Below are positions 1 through 6,560 of a stretch of DNA of 9,527 nt, piece by piece; position 1 is the first letter of the stretch, and each line of letters starts with the position of its first letter. The stretch comes from JAAXQD01 sp032126435. GTDB lineage: Bacteria; Desulfobacterota; Desulfobacteria; Desulfobacterales; UBA11574. The stretch lies in assembly GCA_032126435.1 (NCBI GenBank), contig JAQBBE010000020.1, positions 1 through 9,527 on the forward strand. The letters run 5' to 3'. Both the position numbers and the translations under genes were made by a program. The notes under the pieces are model-generated. The model was not told where the DNA came from. It did not search any database and worked only from the letters and a program-made list of their open reading frames with translations.

Positions 1-567
1 CATCACACCGATGACCCGGAATCGCTCTCCGCCGATCCGGATGCGGCGGCCGAGAGGATTCACCGCGCCGAGAAGCTCGTCTTTCACCTTTTTGCCCAGC
101 ACGGCAAAGGCGCGGGCAGATCGGGGATCGTCATCCGGAAGAAATCGCCCCACGGCGACCTTCATCTTCCACACAGTGGGCACCTGAGAACCGACGCCGA
201 AGACATACGTCCGCCGGCTGCGCTTTCCGAATTCCACCGGTGCGTTCCCCTGGACAAATGGAACCATTCCAAGGATCCTGGGATTTCGCTCAAGGGCCAG
301 CGCGTCATCGATGCTCAAAGGGCGCACATTGCTGATAACGGCGCCTGACATGCCGGCGGTGGTGGTTTTGCCCGGCGCAATGGCGATAAGGTTGGTGCCG
401 AACTGTGTGAACTCCGAGAGAACGAACCGGTGAATGCCTTCACCGATGGAGGTGAGCAGCACCACCGATGCGATGCCCACGGCAATGCCCAAGGCGGTGA
501 GAAAACTGCGCATCCTCTGGCTGGATATGGCACCCATGGCCAGCTTTGTGGAATCACTGATCAGCAT
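1..567 (-). CDS. MacB/FtsX-type ABC transporter permease, 3' end cut off by the window
   Basis: This is the N-terminal 189 codons of an inner-membrane permease of the MacB/LolC/FtsX type; the reading frame is still open at base 1. It starts at an ATG (565-567) preceded by an AGAGGA-like ribosome binding site. A first membrane helix lies at about residues 20-42 (SFLTALGIAVGIASVVLLTS). A MacB periplasmic-core-type domain follows, and the visible part ends in a GERFRVIGV motif. The sequence is clearly paralogous to the permease at 967-2172: SIGEG, EFTQFGT, the GRFLPDDDP segment and the NPLGRRIRIG region all have counterparts there. In the family, the remaining three helices and a PARRAA-like tail would follow beyond the left edge. 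It probably pairs with the neighbouring permease and shares the single ATPase encoded at 2177-2854. The 399-bp gap from the upstream permease holds a repeat element, so co-transcription is likely but not certain. Confidence 0.9.
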   Translation of the reverse strand, partial: MLISDSTKLAMGAISSQRMRSFLTALGIAVGIASVVLLTSIGEGIHRFVLSEFTQFGTNLIAIAPGKTTTAGMSGAVISNVRPLSIDDALALERNPRILGMVPFVQGNAPVEFGKRSRRTYVFGVGSQVPTVWKMKVAVGRFLPDDDPRSARAFAVLGKKVKDELLGAVNPLGRRIRIGGERFRVIGVM

Positions 568-640
568 AAAGGTCCTCTGGCCTTTGCCTGCCCCGCATTG
601 CGGGAGTCAGAGAGTTATGGCTCTGTCTTTGAGTTTTGTG

Positions 641-860
641 TCTAAAATCACAAATTACAAGCACCAAATAATAAATAAATTCCAAATCTCAAGCACCAAA
701 TAACAATTAAATCACAAATTCTAAGCACCAAATTACAAAATAAAATTAAATTGCAATATTCGATGACCAAAACCTTCCAGGGTAAGACTTTGTTTGGCTT
801 TTCGAATTTCGGTCATTGAAAATTATTTGATATTTGTGATTTGGTATTTGTAATTTCAAT
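641..860. repeat. AT-rich inverted-repeat element in the permease gap
   Basis: The stretch has the overall form of a large imperfect palindrome. Inner arms at 755-772 and 807-824 match as inverted repeats at 15 of 18 positions; they contain GATGACC on the left and GGTCATT on the right. Outside these, the left side is dominated by ATCACAAATTACAAGCACC-type strings, and the right side (about 828-858) carries the reverse complement theme, TATTTGTGATTTGGTATTTG. The apex (about 773-806) is less AT-rich. I infer a non-coding interspersed repeat; its presence would explain why the gap between two operon genes is so wide. I cannot name a family. Confidence 0.6.
659..754. repeat. three imperfect 32-bp direct repeats (AAGCACCAAAT...)
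   Basis: The 11-mer AAGCACCAAAT recurs at 659, 691 and 723, exactly 32 bp apart. The rest of each 32-bp unit is a degenerate AT-rich string rich in AAAT and ACAAAT. A partial unit (ATCACAAATTAC) precedes the array at about 647. There are no unique spacers between the copies, so this is a tandem repeat and not a CRISPR array. Confidence 0.8.
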
Positions 861-966
861 ACTTCAATGAACTTCCAACTAAACAAATCTCATCTGGGGA
901 TAACCAACGCCGCTCCATCTGGATCCGGATTTTTTTCCCTAACGTTACAAAAACTCGGGAGAGGGT

Positions 967-2172
967 TTATCTTCGGGACAACGCCTGCACCGGATCGAGT
1001 TTTGCCGCCCGTCTTGCGGGCAGCACCCCGAATACCAGCCCCGTCAGGAGCGCAACCAAGACCGCTGCGGCCAGGGCCCAGATCGGGACCGTGAAAGGAA
1101 ATCTGGGAAATACGCGCCCAAGCCCCCAAGTCCCTAAAAATGCCAGGACGACCCCGAAACCCGCACCGATGAGCGAGAGAATGGCGGATTCCACCAGGAA
1201 AAGCCGAAGGATTTGAGTGCCCGGAGCCCCGATGGCCTTGAGAAGTCCGACTTCCGAGGTACGCTGTGAAACAGCGATCAGCATGACGTTCATGATCAGA
1301 ATACCGGCAACCGACAGGCTGATGGCGGCAATGCCTGCAACACCCAGGGTCATGGTCCTGAGAATCCGATCAAACGTCGACAGCAGGGCATCCTGGGTGA
1401 TGACGGTGACATCGTCTTCGCCGTCGTGCCGTTCCCGGATGGTGGCCAATATCTTTTCCTTGGCTCTGGGAATCGCATCGCGGCCGTTGGCCTGTACCAG
1501 GATTCGGAAAAGCGACGAGGTATTGAACAAGGTCTGTGCAGCGGCTACGGGTACCACCACCACGTCCCCCATGTCCAGTCCCAGTGACTGGCCTTTTTTG
1601 GCCAGCACTCCGATGATCCGAAAACGGCGTTCGCCGATGCGGACCCATTGGCCCAGGGGGGATTGATTGCCAAAGAGTTCTTTTTTGAGCTTGGTCCCGA
1701 TCACACAGACCGCCAGGCCCCTGGTGGGGTCGCCGGCGGGGATGAACCTGCCCTGGGCCATTGAAAGATGGCGGATTTCAAACAGCGCCTCTGTGGAACC
1801 GAGAACCGTAACTTCCCGGTTTCGATGCTTCCAGGAGACCGGAGCGGAACCCACCGTGATCGGTGCCACACGTCGAATGGCGGAATGCCGGGTAAGGGAC
1901 AGAGCGTCTTCCAGTGTAAGATCCCGGGGGGTTTCCCCCAGCAGCGGGGGCGGGCCGCCGGTGGTTTCAGACCGGCCCGGCAATACGATCAGCAGGTAGG
2001 TGCCCAGAGAGGTAAACTCGTTGATTACATACCGGCGGGCGCCTTCTCCCAATGCGGTGAGCATAATGACCGACGCCACACCGATCGCCATGGCAAGAAT
2101 CATCAAAAAGGTTCGGGTGGGGTACCCCGAAAGGGCCCGGGTGCTGAATTGAAGGACATCTCCGGTTTTCAT
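967..2172 (-). CDS. MacB/FtsX-type ABC transporter permease
   Basis: A 401-residue inner-membrane permease without a fused ATPase. A first helix lies at about residues 18-40 (TFLMILAMAIGVASVIMLTA). A MacB periplasmic-core-type domain (about 41-265) includes GRFIPAGDP and GERRFRIIGVL. Three C-terminal FtsX-domain helices follow, at about 275-300, 317-348 and 362-385. It ends with the hallmark PARRAAKLDPVQAL motif. The length fits stand-alone MacB-like or LolC/E-like permeases. The ATG at 2170-2172 lies 4 bp beyond the ATPase stop, so the two genes are almost certainly translated together; its Shine-Dalgarno is weak (a run of G about 14 nt upstream). MacB-type proteins use ATP-driven mechanotransmission to move substrate in the periplasm rather than across the inner membrane, which fits the adaptor encoded upstream. 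The substrate is unknown. Confidence 0.95.
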   Translation of the reverse strand: MKTGDVLQFSTRALSGYPTRTFLMILAMAIGVASVIMLTALGEGARRYVINEFTSLGTYLLIVLPGRSETTGGPPPLLGETPRDLTLEDALSLTRHSAIRRVAPITVGSAPVSWKHRNREVTVLGSTEALFEIRHLSMAQGRFIPAGDPTRGLAVCVIGTKLKKELFGNQSPLGQWVRIGERRFRIIGVLAKKGQSLGLDMGDVVVVPVAAAQTLFNTSSLFRILVQANGRDAIPRAKEKILATIRERHDGEDDVTVITQDALLSTFDRILRTMTLGVAGIAAISLSVAGILIMNVMLIAVSQRTSEVGLLKAIGAPGTQILRLFLVESAILSLIGAGFGVVLAFLGTWGLGRVFPRFPFTVPIWALAAAVLVALLTGLVFGVLPARRAAKLDPVQALSRR

Positions 2173-2176
2173 TTTT

Positions 2177-2854
2177 TCAAAAACCCCCGGTATCTGTTGA
2201 GATCTTTCCGTCTGCCAGCTCTACTTTCCGAGCCGCCCGCTTGCTCAATTCGGGATCGTGGGTCACCATAATCAGGGTCATGCCCTTATGATGGAGGTCT
2301 TCGAGTATCCGGATGACTTCAATCCCGGAAGTCCGGTCCAGGTTGCCGGTGGGCTCATCCGCCAGAATGACATCCGGCTGCATAATGGTGGCCCTGGCAA
2401 TGGCAACGCGTTGACGCTGTCCCCCGGACAACTGGTCCGGGCGATGTTTGGCGCGGTCGCTGAGGCCGAGGGAAGCCAGGGCCGCCTGGACGCGAGCTTT
2501 TCTGGAAGCAGAATCCACGTCTCCAAGGATCATCGGCAATTCCACATTTTCAGCAGCGGTCAGCCGGGATACCAGATGGAAAAACTGAAAGACAAAACCG
2601 ATCTTGTGGCGGCGCACCGATGCCTGCTGGTCATCGGTCAACTCGGTGGTATCCAGGTTTTCCAGGGTATAGATCCCCTTGTCCGGTCTGTCCAAAAGCC
2701 CGATAATATTGAGCAGGGTCGATTTGCCTGATCCCGAAGGGCCCATGATGGCGACATATTCCCCTTGACGGACCGTGAAGTTCACACTGCTGAGTGCGTA
2801 AACCGCTTCGTCACCCACCAGAAATGTCCTCTCAATACCGGCTAAATGAATCAT
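2177..2854 (-). CDS. ABC transporter ATP-binding protein (MacB/LolD-type)
   Basis: A 225-residue cytoplasmic ATPase that powers the adjacent permeases. All catalytic motifs are present: Walker A GPSGSGKST (38-46), Q-loop Gln90 in FVFQFFHL, signature LSGGQ (142-146), Walker B VILADE with catalytic Glu167, D-loop NLD (171-173) and switch His199 in VTHD. The spacing and the ADEPTGNLD motif fit the MacB/LolD/FtsE group. An upstream in-frame GTG at 2968 would give a longer product, but I chose the ATG at 2852-2854. The conserved protein begins there, an AAAGAGG ribosome binding site precedes it, and it forms an ATGA overlap with the adaptor stop, typical of translational coupling. There is one ATPase for two permease genes, as expected if the permeases form a heterodimer. 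Confidence 0.96.
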   Translation of the reverse strand: MIHLAGIERTFLVGDEAVYALSSVNFTVRQGEYVAIMGPSGSGKSTLLNIIGLLDRPDKGIYTLENLDTTELTDDQQASVRRHKIGFVFQFFHLVSRLTAAENVELPMILGDVDSASRKARVQAALASLGLSDRAKHRPDQLSGGQRQRVAIARATIMQPDVILADEPTGNLDRTSGIEVIRILEDLHHKGMTLIMVTHDPELSKRAARKVELADGKISTDTGGF

Positions 2855-4005
2855 GGCGCCTCTTTGGATATCACAGCGGCCGCATTGTCTTTCATTCCGG
2901 CGCCATCCACATTGATCACCACCCGTTCGTCCGGCTTCAGGCCGGAAATGACCTCGGTATAGTACCAATTGGAAATTCCGCTTTTGAACGTGCGTGCTTT
3001 GATCACTTTGTCGCCGGGCAGATAAACAAATACGCGATCCCCGTCCAGAACGGCCGTGGTGGGGATGCGCAGCGTGTTTTGCCGAACATCCAATATGATT
3101 TCGACATCCGCGCTGTAGCCCGCCAGCATTTTCCGGATGTCTTCCGGCAGGGTGAATTCTACCTCCACGTCCACGGTGCGGGCCTGCTTTTCGCGATCGA
3201 GCACATAGGGCGCGATCCGGCGGACCTTGCCGGGAAAGCTGCGATCACCGAAGGCGTCCAGGCTCACCCGGGCCGTCATGCCGGGTGCAATTTTGGGAAC
3301 ATCGACTTCATCGATGGGTGCAGTGATATAAAAGCAGGTGTTGTCGATGAGGTCCACCACCGGCGGCGTGGCGATGCCGATGGGCGATGGGGTTACGAAT
3401 TCACTCAGCTCTCCGTTGATTTCCGCGACAACCCCATCAAAAGGGGCGATAAGGCGGGTACGGTCCAGATTGGCTTTGACGACGCCGATACGGGCCTGGC
3501 GCGTAAGGACGGATGCCTTTGCTGCGTTGCAATCCGCCCCGAGGGCTTTGGCTTCGGTCACGGCTTTGTCTGTCTGTTCTTCCGAAGCGACGCCCTTATC
3601 GTGAAGCTTTACAAAACGGTTGGCTTCCCGCTGGGAGACTTCGGCCTTCAAACATGCCGCCCTTGCACGTGCCCTCGCAGCCTCGGCTTCGCTTTGAGCC
3701 AGTTGAACTTCGGCAACCAGATCCTGGTTCCAGATTTCGAGAAGAAGGTCTCCTTGTTTGACCGTATCTCCCTCGTGGATACTCAGTTTTGCAATTTGAC
3801 CGCCGATACTTGGAGAGAGCTTGGCTCTCCGGCAGGCTTTCACGGTTCCCGCACGTGTATTTGCTACGGTCTGTTCCACAATGCCGCGGTCTACGGGCTT
3901 GACGACCACTTCCACAGGCTCGGGTCGGGTGAGAAACCATACGATAACGGCTGCGGCTGCAATGACCAGGACCAGAACAATCCAGCGGATATATCGGCGA
4001 TTCAT
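2851..4005 (-). CDS. periplasmic adaptor (membrane fusion) subunit, HlyD/MacA-type
   Basis: A 384-residue adaptor anchored by one N-terminal membrane helix (about 7-26, WIVLVLVIAAAAVIVWFL) with the rest in the periplasm. It shows split lipoyl halves around IGGQIAKLSIHEGDTVKQGD (about 67-86) and LIAPFDGVVAEINGE (about 185-200). An Ala/Glu/Lys-rich alpha-hairpin with coiled-coil character lies between them (about 95-180), and a beta-barrel plus membrane-proximal part follows (about 215-370). The frame also allows a TTG one codon earlier (4006-4008). I prefer the ATG at 4003-4005, about 8 nt after an AAAGGGG Shine-Dalgarno. The family links an ABC permease to an outer-membrane channel of TolC type; no TolC gene is visible, so the channel must be encoded elsewhere. 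The gene lies 66 bp after the aldo/keto reductase and overlaps the ATPase by 4 bp. Confidence 0.94.
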   Translation of the reverse strand: MNRRYIRWIVLVLVIAAAAVIVWFLTRPEPVEVVVKPVDRGIVEQTVANTRAGTVKACRRAKLSPSIGGQIAKLSIHEGDTVKQGDLLLEIWNQDLVAEVQLAQSEAEAARARARAACLKAEVSQREANRFVKLHDKGVASEEQTDKAVTEAKALGADCNAAKASVLTRQARIGVVKANLDRTRLIAPFDGVVAEINGELSEFVTPSPIGIATPPVVDLIDNTCFYITAPIDEVDVPKIAPGMTARVSLDAFGDRSFPGKVRRIAPYVLDREKQARTVDVEVEFTLPEDIRKMLAGYSADVEIILDVRQNTLRIPTTAVLDGDRVFVYLPGDKVIKARTFKSGISNWYYTEVISGLKPDERVVINVDGAGMKDNAAAVISKEAP

Positions 4006-4071
4006 CAAGTTACCCCTTTCGGTTTGGCAGTAGATTCACCGAGTGTGTGGGTTACATCCTGTGTAAAAAAC

Positions 4072-5031
4072 TTACCATTTCCACATCAATGGATCGTCAT
4101 CCATTGGATCGGTGACCGTTTTTCCGATGTCATCGATGGCCGCAAGATCCTCTTCAGACAAACGAACGTTTCCGGCCGCCGCATTTTGGGCGGCCTGTTC
4201 GGCGCTGCGGGCACCGGCGATGGCGCACATTCCGGGCTGGGAAACGATCCAGGCCAGGGCCAGCTGCCCCAATGTGATGTTATTGGCCGCTGCGATGGGA
4301 CGGAGTTTTTCCAATGCCGTCTGGACCCGCGCATAATTTTCCGGCTGAAACAGTTTGTTTCTGAAACGGTGGTCACCTTTGGCCAATGTAGGGACCGGGC
4401 CGAATTTTCCGGTCAGCAACCCCTGGGCCATGGAAGAATACGCCAGCAACGTGATCGTGTTCTCGAGACAGTACGGAAACACATCTGTTTCAACCTTGCG
4501 CCAAAACAGCGAATACGGCGGCTGGAGGCTGTCGATTCTTCCGTATGCTGCAGCCGCTTCCAGCTGAGATCGGGAGAAATTGGAAACACCGACGGCACGA
4601 ATTTTACCCTCGGCTTTCAAGTCGGTCAAGGCACGCAGGGTTTCTTCCAAAGGGACTTTTTTGGCGCCGAAGGACCCCGGCGGCCAATGGATCTGATAAA
4701 GGTCGATATAGTCGGTGTTAAGATTTTTCAAAGATCGATGACATGCATCCATGACCTGCTGGTATTCCAGATGATTTGAAAATACCTTGGTGGCGATCAC
4801 GACGTTGTCACGCACGTCCTGAAGGGCATTTCCGACGATTTTTTCCGAATGGCCGTTACCATACACCTCTGCCGTATCGAATGTGGTGATCCCCGCATCA
4901 TAGGCGGCTTTTATCGCCCGGGTCGATTCAGTATCGTCAATGCCGACCCACATGTCCTTGCCGGCCTGCCATGTTCCCATAATGATCGAGGATATTTTAA
5001 TTCCGGAAAAGCCGAGCATACGAAATTCCAT
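4072..5031 (-). CDS. aldo/keto reductase
   Basis: A 319-residue cytoplasmic NAD(P)H-dependent oxidoreductase with the TIM-barrel fold. The catalytic tetrad is complete: Asp52 and Tyr57 in FDTAEVYGNGHSE, Lys82 in VIATKVF and His115 in DLYQIHWPP. The C-terminal cofactor-binding region contains AIAGARSAEQAAQNAAA, the usual pattern for the phosphate/adenine pocket. Sequence style is closest to the bacterial general-stress or YhdN-like reductases that act on small aldehydes and ketones; the actual substrate cannot be inferred. The start is secure: an ideal GGAGGT lies just upstream of the ATG at 5029-5031. No terminator is visible in the 66 bp before the exporter adaptor, so read-through into the exporter operon is plausible. 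A heptamer repeat array occupies its upstream region. Confidence 0.95.
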   Translation of the reverse strand: MEFRMLGFSGIKISSIIMGTWQAGKDMWVGIDDTESTRAIKAAYDAGITTFDTAEVYGNGHSEKIVGNALQDVRDNVVIATKVFSNHLEYQQVMDACHRSLKNLNTDYIDLYQIHWPPGSFGAKKVPLEETLRALTDLKAEGKIRAVGVSNFSRSQLEAAAAYGRIDSLQPPYSLFWRKVETDVFPYCLENTITLLAYSSMAQGLLTGKFGPVPTLAKGDHRFRNKLFQPENYARVQTALEKLRPIAAANNITLGQLALAWIVSQPGMCAIAGARSAEQAAQNAAAGNVRLSEEDLAAIDDIGKTVTDPMDDDPLMWKW

Positions 5032-5049
5032 AATGACCTCCGTGAAAGG

Positions 5050-5098
5050 GTTCTATGTTCAGGGTTCTGGGTTCAAGGTTCTGGGTTCAAGGTTCTGG
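5050..5098. repeat. heptanucleotide tandem array, seven units of GTTCNNN
   Basis: Seven consecutive 7-mers: GTTCTAT, GTTCAGG, GTTCTGG, GTTCAAG, GTTCTGG, GTTCAAG, GTTCTGG. The later part can also be read as a 14-bp unit, with two identical copies at 5071-5084 and 5085-5098. The array lies about 10 bp upstream of the reductase ribosome binding site, in its leader or promoter region, and downstream of the HU terminator. It is non-coding. Its origin is unknown. Confidence 0.85.
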
Positions 5099-5153
5099 GC
5101 CGGGTGTCAGGGAAGATCAAATTTAGGGGTTTAATTAAAAAAGTGTGCATCAT

Positions 5154-5181
5154 AAAAACGCAGGGCCATTGCTGACCCTGC
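5154..5181 (-). terminator. intrinsic terminator of the HU gene at 5209-5478
   Basis: Read on the minus strand, GCAGGGTC and GGCCCTGC form an 8-bp stem with one G-U pair and a 6-nt loop, followed by GTTTTT. It starts 27 bp after the HU stop codon and separates HU from the reductase downstream. Confidence 0.85.
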
Positions 5182-5208
5182 CTGTGTAAAATACCGACAA
5201 ACAAACAA

Positions 5209-5478
5209 TTATTTCACGGCTTCCTTCAATGCCTTTGCTGCAACAAACTTTGGTGCCTTACTGGCCGCGATATTTATCTCTTCCCCTGTCTGAGGATTTC
5301 TGCCTTTACGAGCCTTTCTTTCAGCCACTTTAAATGTGCCGAATCCAATCAAGGATACAGAGTCTCCTTCTCCCAATGCCTTGGTAATGCTTGAAAGTAC
5401 ACAGTCCACAGCCGCCTGAGCATCCTTCTTGGTTTTTAGGAGCTTTGAAACCTCATTGACGATATCTCCTTTATTCAT
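5209..5478 (-). CDS. HU-family DNA-binding protein
   Basis: An 89-residue nucleoid protein of the HU/IHF family that binds and bends DNA as a dimer. The N-terminal helical pair (1-40) is followed by the family core LIGFGTFKV. The beta-arm signature is ARKGRNPQTGEEI, with the intercalating Pro in RNPQTG. The C-terminal segment KAPKFVAAKALKEAV has Ala where the common pattern has Gly before the Lys (FKAGK-like), a small deviation. The length is normal (about 90). The ATG at 5476-5478 follows an excellent AAGGAG. It is one of two HU paralogues in the window (the other is at 7331-7594), and the two have clearly diverged outside the signature. An intrinsic terminator follows. Whether it works as a homodimer or pairs with the other copy cannot be told. 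Confidence 0.95.
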   Translation of the reverse strand: MNKGDIVNEVSKLLKTKKDAQAAVDCVLSSITKALGEGDSVSLIGFGTFKVAERKARKGRNPQTGEEINIAASKAPKFVAAKALKEAVK

Positions 5479-5506
5479 GTTTGTTCTCCTTTTTTTGCAA
5501 TATTAC

Positions 5507-5512
5507 AGTATA
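5507..5512 (-). promoter_or_regulatory. possible -10 element for the HU gene
   Basis: TATACT on the minus strand, 5 of 6 matches to TATAAT, about 30 bp upstream of the HU start. No good -35 hexamer is visible at the usual spacing, so this is tentative. Confidence 0.3.
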
Positions 5513-5571
5513 TAGCAGAGACGATAGCGATTCTTTTTTAAAAGATTTACTATGCCCACGCCCGATTTTAA

Positions 5572-5618
5572 AACCGTTAATAGGTGTTATTTATATACCA
5601 CTAACGATCACCACGGTT
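5572..5618 (-). terminator. possible terminator or stem-loop after the RRM gene
   Basis: On the minus strand, AACCGT and ACGGTT pair across a long loop that contains further short pairings (GGTG/CACC, or alternatively GTTA/TAAC). A short TTTT follows. The hairpin is bulged and the U-run poor, so termination is uncertain. Confidence 0.35.
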
Positions 5619-5639
5619 CTTATGTGCGAGTGTCGCTGA

Positions 5640-6005
5640 CTAATAGCGTCGCCCGCCGCCGCCGCCGCCACCCGGTCTTCCGCCGCCGCTACGACTTCCT
5701 CCGCCACGACTTCCTCCGCCACGCCCTTGTCCTCCGGCCCCTTCGCCACCTCGACGGCCTTCAGGTTTAGGGCGGGCTTCATTGACATTAAGATTTCGGC
5801 CTTTCAAATCTTTCCCATTCAAGCCTTCGATTGCAGACTGTGCTTCAGTTTTATCGGGCATCTCCACAAATCCAAACCCTTTTGATCTGCCGGTGTAATT
5901 GTCTTTGACAACCTTGACGATATCGACCGCTCCAAAAGTCTCAAAAGCTGTTTTTAAATCCTCTTCCGTCACCTCATACGATAGATTCCCTACATAAATA
6001 TTCAT
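5640..6005 (-). CDS. RNA-binding protein: single RRM plus Gly/Arg-rich tail
   Basis: A 121-residue RNA-binding protein. One RNA recognition motif (about 1-78) has RNP2 IYVGNL (3-8) and RNP1 KGFGFVEM (42-49), including the aromatic residues that stack on RNA. A low-complexity tail (about 82-121) of Gly with Arg, Ser and Pro follows, containing two GGGSR units encoded by a perfect 15-bp tandem repeat (5691-5720). In cyanobacteria such Rbp proteins are often cold-induced and act on RNA; in this organism the role is inferred only from family. The ATG at 6003-6005 has a strong AAGGAGA. The AT-rich leader holds a 9-bp inverted repeat. The neighbours are other small nucleic-acid-binding genes (HU, cold-shock domain), which suggests a shared growth or cold response, though each has its own leader. 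Confidence 0.95.
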   Translation of the reverse strand: MNIYVGNLSYEVTEEDLKTAFETFGAVDIVKVVKDNYTGRSKGFGFVEMPDKTEAQSAIEGLNGKDLKGRNLNVNEARPKPEGRRGGEGAGGQGRGGGSRGGGSRSGGGRPGGGGGGGRRY

Positions 6006-6056
6006 CCTGGTCTCCTTTTAATAAAGATAATAATAAAATAAAGGTTGATTTTCTTG

Positions 6057-6090
6057 GCATTTAAACCCGTTATCAATTTGATTTAAATGC
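6057..6090 (-). promoter_or_regulatory. 9-bp perfect inverted repeat in the RRM gene leader
   Basis: GCATTTAAA (6057-6065) and TTTAAATGC (6082-6090) are exact inverted repeats with a 16-nt spacer, starting about 50 bp upstream of the RRM start codon. It could be an operator or a weak RNA hairpin that melts with temperature. No U-run follows, so it is not a terminator. Confidence 0.5.
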
Positions 6091-6184
6091 AAATAACGCT
6101 TGTAAATGGCAAGTATTTGGGCGTTCGATTTTTCCAAGATAATGAAGAAATAAAATCCGCTAACAATATTTCTCTTCAGGATTC

Positions 6185-6480
6185 TTAAACGATTAACCCG
6201 GGAAGCATAATTTCTTCGAGTTTCTTTCTTTGTCTTTCAAAGATCTCCCTGCCTTTGACTCTCTCAAATTTGATCATCTCCCCAAAACGAAGAAACACCT
6301 TGCTAAAGGGTTTTGGCAGAAGAAATTTGTTGATGCCAAGTGCATAGCAAAACGACACCGCCATTTCTTCTATAATCCATCCAGTCTGTATCATTTTCAA
6401 TCTTTAAACTAAATGTCCACGAATAAAATAAAATTAATCAATAAAAAAAAGAAATAAACCCCTCCGACGTAAGAAAGCGA
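6185..6480 (-). pseudogene. decayed DUF374-type lysophospholipid acyltransferase (internal deletion plus frameshift)
   Basis: Two pieces of one family lie side by side in different frames. The N-terminal piece (about 6480 down to 6330) reads LKIENDTDWMDYRRNGG followed by VVLLCTWHQQ, the region with the conserved Trp-His of this acyltransferase group. It has an in-frame TGA at 6438-6440 and no clear start codon. The frame then shifts and the C-terminal piece (about 6332 down to 6185) reads NKFLLPKPFSKVFLRFGEMI and ends near RKKLEEIMLPGLIV, matching the usual Trp-Asp-Arg-Phe...Pro-Lys-Pro-Phe-Ser end. The middle of the protein, well over a hundred residues in a normal protein of about 210-230, is missing at the junction. 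The C-terminal piece alone forms a 70-residue open frame from 6394, but no Shine-Dalgarno precedes it. Family assignment is from memory of the motifs, not a search. Confidence 0.7.
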
Positions 6481-6560
6481 TCCAGTTTTATTCGCAAGAC
6501 GGTGCACTCCTTATTGCTAATGACAAGCATTAAAATAGAAAAGGATTGTGCGTTTCCAAA

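Larger units (their letters stand above)
568..966. other. 399-bp gap between the two permease genes
   Basis: No gene is supported here. About 641-860 is an AT-rich repeat element, described separately. Near the left side a small perfect stem CCCGC/GCGGG (592-604, 3-nt loop) and a CAGAG/CTCTG stem lie just upstream of the second permease. About 910-966 is unremarkable, and I see no convincing terminator after the first permease. The short open frames in this stretch have no recognisable protein character. Confidence 0.6.

Noticed and set aside
659..754. CRISPR array suggested by 32-bp periodicity
   Set aside because: The repeats are adjacent degenerate copies with no unique spacers, and there are no cas genes.
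1370..1999. Plus-strand and alternative-frame open frames inside the first permease
   Set aside because: They are shadows of the permease gene, with no motifs and incompatible with its conserved frame.
2855..2968. N-terminal extension of the ABC ATPase
   Set aside because: It overlaps the adaptor coding sequence, has non-conserved residues, and the internal ATG has both an ATGA overlap and a ribosome binding site.
2794..4779. 661-codon open frame on the plus strand
   Set aside because: It is antisense to the adaptor and reductase, both of which have complete family motifs and ribosome binding sites. Its translation (many Gly, His, Arg, Phe and Asp, no domain) looks like the shadow of GC-rich coding DNA.
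5552..5788. Short open frames over the Gly-rich end of the RRM gene
   Set aside because: They arise from low-complexity GC repeats (Arg/His-rich or Ala/Glu/Val-rich translations) and conflict with the clear RRM frame.
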